The notes: a model not told the origin generated them from the sequence alone. A stretch of DNA of 64,000 bases from Limanda limanda (GCF_963576545.1 NC_083638.1:9198022-9262021); one strand, 5' to 3'. Counted from the stretch's first letter, positions 52,831 through 64,000 are shown. Program-made: numbers and translations.

Positions 52831-53917
52831 TAAATTATCTTAAACATGGGTTTTAACTGACTTTAAGTTAATAACATGTATGGATTTTAACCAGTTTTAC
52901 TTGTTTATTTATTTAATGGACTATTTATCTATTTATACACTTACAATACATTTTTATATTTATTTATTTCACATTTATCTATATTATAACTATGTAATGG
53001 ACTATTTATCTATTTAAACACTTACAATACATTTTTATATTTATTTATTTCACATGTATCTATATTATAACTATTTAATGAGGGCAACATTAATGTGGAC
53101 TATTTATTTATTTAGTATACATTTTAATGCATATTTATATATTTCAAGTACATCTATATTATTACTTTTATAATATGTGCAATATTAATATGGGATACAA
53201 ATCCCTTTTGAAAGTTAATAACTGAATTCAGCTTTAAACTGAATTTAAATGCTGAGTGTGCGTTTGTTCTCAGATTGAACTCTGTGTTCTAACCTGTTTG
53301 AAACACGATGATGCCAGGTTCAGTCACATCAACAAACTGCTTCTGACACGAGTCGTGAACACGTTATGACAAGAAGTTAAATTAAAATGGTTGCTATCTT
53401 TGTTTCTGCGCCAGTTCTCTGCTGCACCTTCATCACAGAAGAAAACACGACACACTCACTCTGAGTCTTTCAGCTTTTTATTGAACAATTTAAAAATGCA
53501 CAAATAAAATGGCATTTATAGATCAAGATATCAAGATAGATCACGTGAGAGCCGAATTAACTAGAAATGTAATTAATTTAAAATGATTGTAAATAGAGTC
53601 ATGTCACATCAGGTAAACTTTTAAAAATTCACTTAGTTTAAATATGTTAAAGCAGTTTAGCATCTCGTACTTCTGTCTTTTAGGAAGAACGTGGTTCAGA
53701 TGAGAAGAAAACACTCTTAGTGACGTTAGGGAAATAAACGGAAATTTTGAATGTTTTATTATGTAATGGAGTTTGTCGTCGTGTAGGTAGTAGATGGGCC
53801 CGGTTACTGTTAGCATTTAGCTAACCTTATCACGGTAATTTTAAAGGGAAACAGCGGCTACAGCTAAGCTAAGCTAATCAGCTAGGTTTCCGCAGGAGAA
53901 GCGGCGTGATCCAGAGC
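52831..53917. other. AT-rich intergenic with an 81-bp tandem duplication
   Basis: The block starting AATGGACTATTTATCTATTT occurs at 52,915 and again at 52,996 (81-bp period), with a third partial copy to about 53,160. The rest shows no gene. A TTTTTATTGAAC sequence near 53,477 would be a minus-strand poly(A) signal, but no gene ends there that I can see. Confidence 0.5.
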
Positions 53918-54714
53918 TAGGGTTGCCAACCGTCCCTTGAAAAACGGAATCGTCCCGTATTTAGAAACAAAAGCAACCATCCCGTATTGAGCTGAAAAGG
54001 ACGCACTTTGACCAGTATTACTGTGAGATTTAAAAAATGGTCATTAAAAGGCCAATGGAAAATGAATAACAGGCCGCTTTATATGAAAGTTTACGGTAAA
54101 CTTGTTCCCAGGCAATGTTCTGCACTGGGAGTAATGAGCTGACAGCATATTCACACACGAGTACGATGATACAGAATACACTCATCCCATTGGCCGAGGA
54201 GGTACTGTTGCTCGCGGAGAAGATAACGGAAGATAAGTAAGTATAAGGAGAAGATAGTGGAAGACAACAAAGCAGCATGGGTGACAGTGACACGCCGACA
54301 CTGCTTTACTGGGCGGTACAGTTTACATGTGTGTACAATTTTTCTACAGACGTTCTGTTTGCCGTTTTGTCATTGCACAAAAAATATGCACAATTTCAGG
54401 ATGGATGTTCTGCTTTCTATCTATTGTTTAAGCAAGACATGTTTCTGTTTAAGAAAAAGATTCTCATTTTATTCAGTTAATTTGGTTTATTATTAAAGTG
54501 AATTGCTGGATAATAATTGGTTTTCCATGTGTTCATGTCACTCAAAAATATGCATCTAATTCAATTCAGGGTCAGATTCAGTTAAAAAATCGTTTCACTC
54601 ACAAAAAAGGGGCTAAAAAAAATTCACCACGGCAGGAAGGGTGAAGGATATCGGGTCGGCCGGCCCTGCCAATGAGGTGTCCCTTATTTATTTTTCAGGG
54701 AGTTGGCAACCCTA
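53918..54714. mobile_element. Non-autonomous DNA transposon with TAGGGTTGCCAAC ends
   Basis: 797 bp with inverted ends: TAGGGTTGCCAACCGTCCCT on the left and TAGGGTTGCCAACTCCCTGA on the right when read in reverse. Subterminal GTCCCGTATTT / CCCTTATTTATT blocks are also inverted. No target duplication is evident (flanks TCCAGAGC and TTCTCACA), so it may be old. hAT-like ends; no transposase. Confidence 0.7.
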
Positions 54715-55533
54715 TTCTCACATCAATATACTTTCTTCACTGTGGCGTTTGTTGATCTGAAAAAGACAAGGCTAGCTTCTTATATAGCTAGATAACATGA
54801 CATTAGCCTGTTTCTCAATACGTTTAATCAGATTACCTGAATTTGCAGGCTAATTATATGCACAAGGCTAAGGTAAGGCCCACAATACATCCAAATACTC
54901 GCAACACAACACAAACAAAACCAAATACTCACTTATTTTCTGTTGCGTTGGCTGGGCTTCTCTTCACAACACTTGGGGAAGACGTGCAGCAAAGAGCTGG
55001 ATCAGAAATGAACCTGCGGCCTCTACCTCCGGATATGGGACACTCGTTTTTAAGTTTTAACATTTTAAAGTTGTGCGTAACTTTGACTTGACTTTGATGA
55101 TTAATCCACTTAAAAAGATCCTTTAGTTCTCAGTTGAACTAAATGAATTTGAAGCAGACGTGTTTTTTTCTCTCGACTTTTGCTCAAGAACTTGCTCACC
55201 ATGAAAACTGCTAGGTTTCTCTCTGTATGATATTGTGAGGTCTCGACCTTGGGATGTAAAGAGCCATGAGATGATGGTGCTGCACGAATAAAACTGAATG
55301 AAACAGAATAAACAACAGGGTCTGACGTGGCGCCCTCATTCACAGTTATTCTAAAGGTTTATTAATAGTCATCGTATCCTCGATACAATCTGCTTAGAAG
55401 CAGTGACTGTTCCTAGTAAAGCACATTCATTATGCAGAGACATGCAAAACAGCTGGAGAGTTTCATTAAGAAAAAGAGAAAAGACTCAAAGCATATGGTT
55501 TATGCTTTTTTACTGTGTGCAGTAGAAATATCA
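54715..55533. other. Intergenic, no gene seen
   Basis: It contains a short patch of the CAAATACTCACAAC minisatellite family (about 54,885-54,935) and otherwise nothing I can support. Confidence 0.4.
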
Positions 55534-55693
55534 CACAGTGCTAGGGATGGGAATCGAGAACCTGTTCTTGTTTAGAACCGGTTCCCAGTGAACCAATTCC
55601 TTGGAATCGTTAGCGAAATTCTTTAACGATTCTGCTAACGGTTCCCTGTGCCGTTGCGCATGCGCAAACTTTTTCATTCAGACGGCAGCAAAC

Positions 55694-57106
55694 ATGTCAA
55701 CCAGGCAGAAACGATCTAAAGTCTGGTTGTATTTCACACGACAAAATGACAGCAACGCCACTTGCAACGCGTGCAAAAGGGCTATTTCGTCGAAGGGAGG
55801 AAATACCACCAATATGATGAAGCATTTGAACACGCATGGAATGAAGTTACAGGTGTGTCATGTGTTTGATGCTTGCAGCAGCGCAGCTAACGATAGCGCT
55901 GCATCTCTTTCTATCCAAGGTAAGCTCCTCAAACTTGTGTGAAGCAATTTGCCTTTATTGTGCGTAGTCGATCGAGTTATCTTCTGTCCCGTCGTTTGAA
56001 GCATACATTTTAGCTCCGGCATTGGTCTCCCATTATCAGTGATGGGCAGTAGTGACGCGACAGCGTCGCTCGGCGGCAACCTGGAGTAGCTTGGCGGCTA
56101 CTGTGGCGTCGCTCAGCGGCAACCCGAAGTAGCTCGCCGGCTACTGCGGCTTCGCTCGGCAGTAACGTCGCAGTAGCTCGGCGGCAACTGCGTCGTCGCT
56201 CGGCGGTAACGCTGCAGTAGCTCGGCGGCTACTGCAGCTTCGCTCGGCGGTGTTGTGCAATAGGAGTAGACTTGACATTGGCTAATTATTAATAATCATG
56301 AAATATGATTATTAAAATAATAAAAATTATCTATCAAAAATAATTAAATTATTAATTGAAGATGATCAGTAATCAAATAACAATAAAACCACTAATGAGA
56401 AAATAGGAATTATCAATTAGAAAGTACAAGCTATCAATTAACAATGATAAGGTTATCAACCAAGAATAATGAAAATAATTAGTCAAAAACAATAAAATTA
56501 TCAATTTAAGAATAATACTATCTATATTAATAATTGAGAAAGGGGGGCACCACCCTGGTTACAGGGACCAACGGAATCAAGCTATAAATATCAGTCTCAT
56601 ATGATATTGGTTAAATTAATAATCTTAATAGTTAATATTAACGATTACTTAATAAACAGTGAAGGCTTCTAAGTTCGAGCACAGGCAATCGTAATCCAGC
56701 TGCAATCACATACATATGCACAAATAATCACAGACTACAGATACTTTAATTACAAAAGTATTTATTAAAAAGGGGAAATAAAGTTATAATGTTATTCAAT
56801 GATTTATCATTTTAACAAGCTCCGATATTCCAAAGATAAACACAGCAGCAGCACTTATCACAATTCAGAAAATACATGTAAAACCTGCGGTCTACCTATG
56901 TATTCTGTCTCTGTGTGTGTGTGTCTGTGTCAAAGTGTCTCTCTGTATGTGTGTGTCTATGTGTGTGTATGTGAAATAAAGTTAGTGTTATTTAATGATT
57001 TATCATTTTAACAAACTCCCATATTTCAAAGATAACAACAGCAGCTTATCACAATTTAGAACACGCATGTAACCTCTGGTCCATCTATGTGTCTCTGTGT
57101 CTATCA

Positions 57107-57167
<61 letters not shown>

Positions 57168-57621
57168 AGAGAGAGAAAAAGAAGGGGCGTGGCGATGACG
57201 CAGTCACGTAGTGACATCACATCTAAAATGGAGGCCGATCATGATTCGTGGAATCAAGGCCTAAAAACTCTCAAAATGGCGGATTGACTACAAAACAAGA
57301 TGGCGGAGCCGTTATGAATTTAGAGCCAGAATAGGAGGAGAGAGGGAGAGAAGGCGTGGCAATAATAGACTCAAGATGGTGGTTTAACTTAACGTTATCC
57401 AAAATGGAGAATATGTTAATGACCATGTGGTCGGAACTCACAATGGTGGTCGCCAGATGAATTACACAAAGGAAATTTCAGACAAAGAGAATTCTTATCT
57501 CTGCTTGGCTTTGGGGGCCGAATGGTTTCCAGATGTGTTCAGCCTCTCTGAATATAGATTTAACTATGTGACATGAACTGTATTATAAATACAGATCGGA
57601 AACGGGTGTATACTAGGTTTA

Positions 57622-57660
<39 letters not shown>

Positions 57661-60600
57661 CATGCAAGGAGAGTTCAAAGAAGCTCTTAAAACACGCCAG
57701 AGATAGATTAACAGTGATTTAACCACTCAGCCCCAAGCGGACGTTGTGGGCTGAGTTTCTGATCGGTAAACTCACTGCAGACTAACACAGACGTTAACAG
57801 CGTGGCTGGAGGCTTTCCTCGCGGCGCTCAAACACTAAACAAAACCCGGAAATGAACCGGAAGTAGCGGCTCGTAGTAGCCGGTTAAACAATGAGACTCA
57901 GCGGTCTCGCAACAAATACAATCAAATATTAAACAATATGCTACATATCTGCCCAGATAATCAAGTCTCTTACTGTACAACCCTCGCGATGTGCCTGCGC
58001 GTCTGCGCGAATGTGCCGGGGGCCATTGAATCACGTGGTCTCTCTCACGAGCGGAGCTCCGGGCTCGGCCGCTGGACCGGAAAAGGAAGCGAATTCTTCT
58101 TGCTGCCTTGACGGAATGAAACTTCGCCTTTCTTCTGTAACAGCGGAGAACGTGCTGGTTTACAGGAACGGAGTGAATTAGAAAAAGTCTATGGAAGTGT
58201 CGGAGTCCGTCCAGCGGGGCACTTCCTGTTTCGGTCTTCAAGTTAAAACAGCAAAAAGTCCTATCAAGATAAAACTTCGACTAAAATAAAAGAAGAAATA
58301 AAAACTTCAAATAAAATGATATTAAACAAACGTCTAATCGCCTCCTTAGTTACTGAGTCGTGAAGTTAGGCCCCTGGTGGGTCTGGAGACGACTTGAGCA
58401 GGGTGAAAAGAGACAGATTTTTGGGAGCACAGTTCTTTTGTAGCACCTGGGAGGTACCAGCCCCCCTGGAGGAGGGGTCAGGGGTCAGTGTTGCCTTCGC
58501 CCAATTGAAAGGTCAGAAGTCAAGTCTCAGGGAGTGGCTTACAGTGGGGTCCTTCACAGGACCCAGGAAGTGATCTGCTGCCACATGGAGATAAGGGCTC
58601 CATGCTGGATTTTTAAATGTAAGGGGTCTCCTGAGGTTGGTCTCACGGTTTACGACTCATTGTTGAAACTCAGATCACTGGGGCCTCAGTCCCAACAGCG
58701 GTAACGCCGCAGTAGCTTGATTATATAAATGCTCGAAATGATTGAAATCATGCAGAAAATTACATTTATAGCATAGATCAGTGGACAAATATTAATATTT
58801 CTTTTATCTTATGTTATTTCTTTTTTACTTTTCATGATGACAGGTTCTGCGTCCCCTGACCACACGTCCCTGCTCCAGACCCTGTCTATTGTGTTAGTGC
58901 CATTTGTTTCATTGTGTAAACCAGCTTTCACTATGTAAATAATCTCCATTTCCATCCATTTAATTTAGCAGATGATGACTTTCAGAGTCAGGCAGGTTCA
59001 GAGGCTGGTAGTCGATCTTGGTCAGAAGCTGCAGCTAGCAGGTCTTGTGCACCTCTGGCCAAACTTCTTTCACCATGGCAGGGAAAAATAAAATGACTGA
59101 AGAGAGGATTAACGAATGTCACCGAACAGTGACTAAGTTTGTGGTGAAAGGTTTGCACCCTTTTACTACGGTAGATGCCCCAGATTTTCGGTAGGTTCAT
59201 TTGTTGTATTTTGTCTGACATGCCAGCTAAAATAGAATGTCAAAGTTGCATGTTGTTATTCTAACCAGCATAGTTCTGTTCCATTCCTTCATCCCACTAT
59301 ATATTTTCTATAGGGAGATGACAAAGATTATCAACCCAAGGTATAAAGCCCCAAACAGAGACAGTTTGGCAAACCAACTGATCCCTGCTTGGTATGAGGT
59401 TGAAAAGAAGAATCTTATGTCAGAGCTGACACTTGTCAAGAAGGCAGCCATCACTGCTGATGGATGGACAAGTTTCAGTCAAGACCATTACCTAACAGTA
59501 ACGCTGCACTGGGTCAGGGATGGCCAGAATAAGGAAAAAGTCCTGAAAACTAAGGTAGTGTACCAGGCACAGACAGGGCCAGCTGTGGAAGAGGAGATAG
59601 ATGGGATCCTGGAGGAGTTCAAAGTGAGGCAGAAGGTAGTGGCAGCCACCGTCGACAACGCAGCTAATATGAGTGTAGCCGTGAACACTCTTCACATGAC
59701 CAAGTTGCCATGTTTCGCGCACACACTAAACCTCGGAGCTCAGAAGCTGTACAACTGTCATACGATTTCCAACTGGGTGGCAAGGATTCGTTCTGTGGTT
59801 GTTTGGATGAAGAGATCCCACGTGGCCAAAGTTATCCTCAAGGAGAAGCAAGAACTCCTCAGTAAGAACACATTTAAAATACTTTCTTTAAATCATAGCC
59901 AAATACGCCAACATACATATGTTAATGTAAATGAGCAGATTATGATCAATTTAAAATGATAAACTACTTGTAATAAAATATTGTTTATTGTAAACTTGTA
60001 TGTGTGTGTTTGCCTTTCAGAGCTGCCAAAGCACATGCTCCTCTTGGATGTGAAGACGAGATGGAACTCCCTGTTTTTGATGATGGAAAGATTCTGTGAG
60101 CAGTTTTCTGCCATCCAAGCTGCAGCTATAGAACCACGGCTAAGAAAGCCCATGCAAAAGGATAAGTAAGTAATACTGTTTAAAAAAGAAAAAATAATAA
60201 TAATATGGCTTATTTAAAACTTGATGGACTAAAGCAATTAAAAGATTTTTTATGCAATATATATTAAAATGTTTTTGTTATATTGCAGACTGGCCATAAT
60301 GGGCAACGAGGACTTAAGGAAAGCAGAGGAGTTTGTGCTGCTGATGCGGAAGCATTACACATCCACACTTGCTGTCTCCAGTGACAAAAGTCCAACCTGT
60401 GGCCAGATACTGCCTATCCTCCAGAAGTTGCAGAAACATTACACAGTGCAGGCAGATGACCCTGCTTTCGTGAGGAGCGTTAAAGAGAACATTTGGAACG
60501 ATCTTTCAAAACGCTACCAGGTACAGTGACTGACATTTATTAGTCTATTATTAATAATATATGACATTTAATCATATACACTAAATTAAATTCATATTCA

Positions 60601-61401
60601 GTAACATTTACCCCTAATTTTGTGTTGTCTGTCCATCTCTTTAAACTTAAGGATGCTGATGTCAAGGCATTCCTGGAGGAGGCCACTGTGTTAGACCCCA
60701 GATTCAAATCCAAACTGGATAGGGATGAGATCTGGGACAGGGTCAGGGAAGCAGCAGTGGCAGCAAACTCAGAGGCAGCTGCAGATGAGGTATCTGAATT
60801 TGACAATCCCTTTGATTGTAGCACATTTCTCTCTGGCTCTGTGGTTCTAACATGGTGAATTTCTTCAAAAGCTGTCAGAGCAAGGAGAGACACAGAGGCA
60901 GGGGGATGAAGAGGAGGAAGAAGATGACTATGCAAATTCAGCTCATTTTGATAAATAATATTGATAGATGGCATGGATTTTTTGATTATTTAATTTAATC
61001 CAAACCATTTGGTTATGTCCATTTAATTTCAGACACCAGCCGTAAAGCAGAGAAAAAAGACAGCATTGGAGGAACTCTTTGAAGAGGAGGACCGTGAGCT
61101 GCAGTCCCTGCAACAACAACAGCTCCCTGAGTCCATGGCCCAGAGAGTGCATCAAGAGGTCCAGCTGTACAGAAGTCTGCCCTGCATCCCCTCTACGAAT
61201 AACGCCACCCTTTGGTGGTGGGACCAGAGACACATTTTACCCATGCTGTCAGGTCCAGCTGAGTCCTATCTGTGTGTTCAGGCATCCTCCACCCCATCTG
61301 AGAGAGTGTTCTCCACAGCTGGAGACACAATTAGTCCTGAGAGATCCCGTATCCTTCCGGAGAAAGCAGACATGCTTATTTTTCTGCACAAGAATTGTTG
61401 A
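55694..61401 (+). CDS. hAT transposase, ZBED1-like, with one apparent frameshift
   Basis: Cut-and-paste DNA transposase. Exons joined by GT-AG: 55694-55919, 58972-59190, 59314-59861, 60021-60165, 60289-60520, 60652-60789, 61033-61401. Exon 1 carries a BED finger (Cys24, Cys27, His44, His48). The catalytic core has ADGWTS, VDNAAN (second Asp), CFAH (the CxxH element) and, in the C-terminal hAT dimerisation region, LWWWDQR and SERVFSTAGD with the catalytic Glu. All exon phases agree except in exon 2: the upstream frame hits TGA at 59,094-59,096, while the downstream frame is open from an ATG at 59,075. This fits loss of one base in the A-run near 59,084-59,088. Total 1,877 nt, one short of a multiple of three. 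It is therefore probably inactive, unless translation starts at 59,075 without the BED finger or the base is a sequencing error. Confidence 0.85.
56046..56250. repeat. 44-bp GC-rich tandem array, left part
   Basis: Four to five imperfect copies of a 44-bp unit starting GTAGCTCGGCGGCTACTGCG and ending TCGGCGGTAACGCTGCA, in the first intron of the hAT transposase. The last unit breaks at 56,250, and its remaining GCGGTAACGCCGCA-GTAGC resumes at 58,698, on the far side of the inserted element. CpG is abundant, in sharp contrast with the AT-rich insert next to it. Confidence 0.9.
56776..57170. repeat. 198-bp tandem duplication with TG run inside the LTR-like element
   Basis: The block AAATAAAGTTA...TTATCATTTTAACAA...CAAAGATAA begins at about 56,776 and again at about 56,974. 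Both copies end in TG-rich sequence; the second runs into a pure (TG)n at 57,110-57,163 followed by GA repeats. Confidence 0.8.
57225..57450 (+). promoter_or_regulatory. Cluster of five to six AAnATGGnGG (YY1-like) motifs
   Basis: Matches or near matches at 57,225 (AAAATGGAGGC), 57,273 (AAAATGGCGGA), 57,297 (AAGATGGCGGA), 57,373 (AAGATGGTGG), 57,401 (AAAATGGAGA) and 57,440 (ACAATGGTGG), all on the same strand. The spacing is irregular, so this is not a simple tandem repeat. YY1 is a known regulator of retroelement promoters; binding here is inference. Confidence 0.45.
58698..58718. repeat. 44-bp array, remainder after the nested insertion
   Basis: GCGGTAACGCCGCAGTAGC completes the unit interrupted at 56,250, then the array ends. 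Confidence 0.85.
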
Positions 61402-61843
61402 TTTTGTTGATTACAATTGCTGGTGCAGACTTGATGGTATTTGCCACTGCTAGTTTAATTTTTGGCAGCTCAGTTTTAATATACCTAGTAGTAACATGTT
61501 TAAATTAAACAGAGTAAGTTTTATTTAAGTTATATAAGTTTTATTTTATCGTAATTTCTACAGAAGAATGTCAGGTTTATCTTTAGTTCAAGAGGAATAC
61601 GTGAATGTTTTTGGTTATTTAAAAAATGTAAATGTTTATGTATACATACTGTATATGGTGTGCATCATTATAGAAAATTATATAAAAGAAAATTAATGTA
61701 AATAAACCCGTTTGTGCTCTTTTTTCCCCCCTTGCCCAAAAAGAATCGATAAGAGAATCGAAATAGGAATCGAATCGATAAGCAGGAATCGATAAGGAAT
61801 CGAAATCGTTAAAATCTTATCAATACTCATCCCTACGCAGTGC

Positions 61844-62589
61844 ACAGGAGTTCATTATCTCGTAGTGTCAAGATGAATTATATAACACACAGAGAGCACA
61901 ACTTTATTCCACCTATAAATGAAGCGGAATAAAGTTTTATTTTCCTTGTGGATACACTCAGATACTTCTCGTACTATAGGATTTTTGCAGCTTGAGCTAA
62001 ATGAAAACACAACCTTCTCCTCACCAGGAGTCATCTGTTTCTGGTCTCATAGTTGCATTCATTAAATCGATATTACCGAAAAACCAAAGGTGTAGGGTTC
62101 GTTGTTGGATCATAGGCCGGTGTTCTCTGACTCGTGAATCACTCACCAGAGCAACAGAAGGAAAAGCAGATCTGTTGCTGGAATAATCGAATAAGCTGAG
62201 ACTCCCCAAGCAAAATAAAACCATCAGCTTTGTTATTTTCTTATTCATTGTGTGGAACAGTGAAGTCGTGTGACGTTGGACGCAGTCTTGTGTTGTCTGT
62301 GTGTAAATGAATTGCTTTCATTAGAAAGCTCAAAGGTCACAGTGAAGGAGAGAAGACAGTCTTTGATATTGACGGATTAACATATCCTGGACTTAAAAGT
62401 GGATTTGATTAATGCACGAGAGCTTCCAGAGCCCTCGAGGTGATTGTGTGATTCTTCCACCCCCGACGATAGAAGGCAGGATATTATCACGACACACTGA
62501 GGATACAGTGTATTCTCATGTGAAAACACCAAAGACGCCAAGAGAAAGACTCTTATTATGTGTTCAACTGCTTGTTTTGCATTTTTTAC
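61844..62589. other. Intergenic, no gene seen
   Basis: No exon or repeat that I can support. Confidence 0.4.
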
Positions 62590-62960
62590 CTCTGACAAGA
62601 AGGTTATGTTTTCACCCCTATCCGTTAGTTTGTTTGTTTATTTGTAAGCAGTATCTTGCGAAAACTACTCACGCGGCTTCCATTACATTTTGTGGAGTGG
62701 TGGGTCATGACCCAAAGAAGAACCCATTACATTAAATACAGGAATTTTTATATCACTGTCTTTAACATTGGGATATTTCCTCCCTTTACCTTGATTTCTC
62801 AGAGAGTGGATCTTTATGAAAAAGAAATGAGGCAAGTTAAGGGAACTGATATTTATGAGTGTGTGACTTTCAGTGTCGATGTAAATAAAAATCTGGATCC
62901 AGTGAATTTAAATGTGGTTTCATTAAGGGGTCTGTTGGTCCTTACCAGGGGTGCTAGTTT
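62590..62960 (+). repeat. Longest copy of interspersed repeat family A
   Basis: Blocks in order: AAGGTTATGTTTTCACCCCT, GTTTGTTTGTTTATTTGT, CGAAAACTACTCACGCGGCT, GTGGGTCATGACCCAAAGAA, AACATTGGGATATTTCC, TTGATTTCTCAGAGAGTGGA, ACTGATATTTATGAGTGTGT, CCAGTGAATTTAAATGTGGT. The copies elsewhere in the window are subsets of this order. Repeats of this look are very common in fish genomes. There is no coding capacity. Confidence 0.7.
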
Positions 62961-63760
62961 TTTATGATGATTTTATAATGAAAAGTCTCTTGTTTTAAGG
63001 TTTTTTGTTTTTTTTTACATTTCACAGTTGAATAGAGTGGAAGATTACAATCGTGATGTAGCCATTATAAGTTTTTAAATAAATAATCCATTTCTGTCCC
63101 CAGATGGTGAAGAATGGATAAAAAAAGCAATAGTTTCTACAGCTGTGACACTTGGTCCTGGTCATGAACCGCATGTATCACAAGAGAGTTCTCCAAAAGC
63201 CAAACCATCATCATCGCCACCTGGTGCCCGACTGCAGTATAAAAACCTGCCTCCTCATATAAGTATATAAGTATAGACATGTGAAATTATATGTGAACAT
63301 CGTTTCACAAGCTCAAAATATAAATTTGCCTACAAATGGGAGAGCTCAGCAAACTCTGTTTTATGGATTAAAAAACTTGTCACGGACTCATGTTCCGGTT
63401 CTGTAACTAAATGTTGGTGTTGGCACAACCTCTGAATTTACTTTTAGATCACTGATTGAACCTCGAGGAATTAGCTCATCGTGAGTCAGGGGCCACTGCC
63501 AGCAGCGAGACGTGCAGATGAATCAGGAAACGCAATCCGTATAAGCCTCAGCCTCACAGAGATCCAGTTACCAGCACGAAGACGGATACCTGTGGCTCGC
63601 AGCTTGATCCCACAATGCACATTTGAAAGTGCTCCAGGTTGTCGGAAAAGACAGGTTCATGTCCTTGTTGCTGCGCTAGTGGCTCCTACTGGGTGGTCAG
63701 AACACCTGCATGGAGTGAGGGGGCGGGGGGGGACTCTCAAAGGCCTTTGCAGTACTGTTT
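62961..63760. other. Intergenic, no gene seen
   Basis: AT-rich to about 63,420, then GC-richer. No feature I can support. Confidence 0.4.
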
Positions 63761-63769
63761 AACCTTTCA

Positions 63770-63966
63770 CCCATTCACACACACACATTCATTCAGTCCA
63801 TCTGCAGCACTTTCTCTATCACACATCACTCACACACTGCCAGCATAGCCGTCAGGGGCAATTTGGGGTTCAGTGTCTCGTCAAAGGACACTTGGGAGAG
63901 CCAGGGATCAAACCACTGACTTTGTGTTATAGTGGACGACCCGCTCTACTCCTCTCCTTAGCCATA
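63770..63966 (-). repeat. tRNA-derived SINE-like sequence
   Basis: The minus strand starts with TGGCTAAGGAGAGGAGTAGAGC (A-box-like, complement of 63,943-63,964), followed after about 30 nt by GGTTTGATCCC (B-box-like, complement of 63,904-63,914). A CAAGTGTCC...GACACTGAACCCC body follows, then GT-rich sequence. The spacing of the two boxes is that of a tRNA-derived RNA polymerase III promoter. No clear 3' tail or duplication is visible. Confidence 0.55.
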
Positions 63967-64000
63967 TATAGCTGTCCACCAGGAGTGTGGAGTGTGCTAC

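Larger units (their letters stand above)
56251..58697. mobile_element. LTR-like insertion (TG...CA, 2,447 bp) nested in the hAT element
   Basis: It begins TGTTG and ends CAACA, and is flanked directly by GCGG (56,247-56,250 and 58,698-58,701; five bases, GCGGT, if the first T is counted in the flank). It interrupts one unit of the 44-bp array, which proves the insertion. TG...CA termini, a 4-5-bp duplication and several AATAAA hexamers near 58,270-58,320 fit a solo LTR or non-autonomous LTR element. It has no gag/pol frame, and its start is not repeated at its end. 2.4 kb is long for a solo LTR. The orientation is unknown. Confidence 0.75.
55542..61835 (+). mobile_element. Ac-like hAT transposon (ZBED type), 6.3 kb including a nested insertion
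   Basis: Ends TAGGGATGGG (left) and TAGGGATGAG (right, inverted) match the Ac-type TAGGGATG terminus. They are flanked by 8-bp duplications CACAGTGC (55,534-55,541) and CGCAGTGC (61,836-61,843), 7 of 8 identical. Subterminal regions are crowded with GAATCGA/ATCGATAAG repeats at both ends, likely transposase-binding sites. It encodes a seven-exon transposase on the plus strand. Removing the 2,447-bp nested insert and one 4-bp duplication leaves about 3.84 kb. The near-identical duplications suggest fairly recent insertion. Confidence 0.92.

Noticed and set aside
57828..58241. 137-codon minus-strand open frame in the LTR-like element
   Set aside because: Not recognisable as gag, pol, env or accessory protein; most likely chance in the GC-richer part of the element.
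60844..60957. Possible additional hAT exon (acidic LSEQGETQ... segment)
   Set aside because: It has an acceptor-like AAAAG and an open frame but no GT donor before its stop; joining 60,789 directly to 61,033 keeps phase, so I left it out.

Overview
This is a vertebrate nuclear window, almost certainly from a teleost fish. Evidence: two intron-split housekeeping genes with short GT-AG introns and normal poly(A) signals, very dense (CA/TG)n microsatellites, several non-autonomous hAT-type DNA transposons, a ZBED-type hAT transposase, and an orphan exon resembling the N-terminal exon of fish C2H2 zinc-finger genes. A percomorph is my guess from intron compactness and repeat style; the sequence does not prove it. 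I see no bacterial, phage or plasmid sequence and no new multi-gene system.

Layout. 475-8,067 (+) is leo1, the LEO1 subunit of the PAF1 transcription-elongation complex: 14 coding exons, 692 codons. 8,270-33,360 is a gene desert of about 25 kb holding microsatellites, a (CCTCT)39 array, a tandem array of roughly 390-bp units, a minisatellite, relics of one interspersed repeat family and a few weak promoter/exon candidates. About 33,390-46,195 (+) is mapk6 (ERK3, atypical MAP kinase): a 5' non-coding exon, a long second exon with three upstream ORFs, 757 codons over seven coding exons, and a 1.3-kb 3' UTR. Its introns carry three non-autonomous DNA transposons and a 205-bp (TG)n.

46,200-64,000 is repeat-rich sequence without a complete host gene. 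It has an orphan minus-strand zinc-finger-type exon (50,689-50,868), a transposon with terminal inverted repeats (53,918-54,714), and the most interesting structure in the window: a 6.3-kb Ac-like hAT transposon (55,542-61,835) with 8-bp target duplications and a seven-exon transposase broken by one apparent single-base frameshift. Its first intron contains a 44-bp GC-rich tandem array that has itself been split by a 2.45-kb LTR-like TG...CA insertion. A tRNA-derived SINE-like sequence lies at the right edge.

How the genes relate. leo1 and mapk6 are also neighbours in tetrapods, so the pair is conserved synteny. Nothing in the sequence says they act together. LEO1 works with RNA polymerase II on chromatin, and ERK3 signals through MK5. 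Here both lie on the same strand, whereas I recall them as divergent in human.
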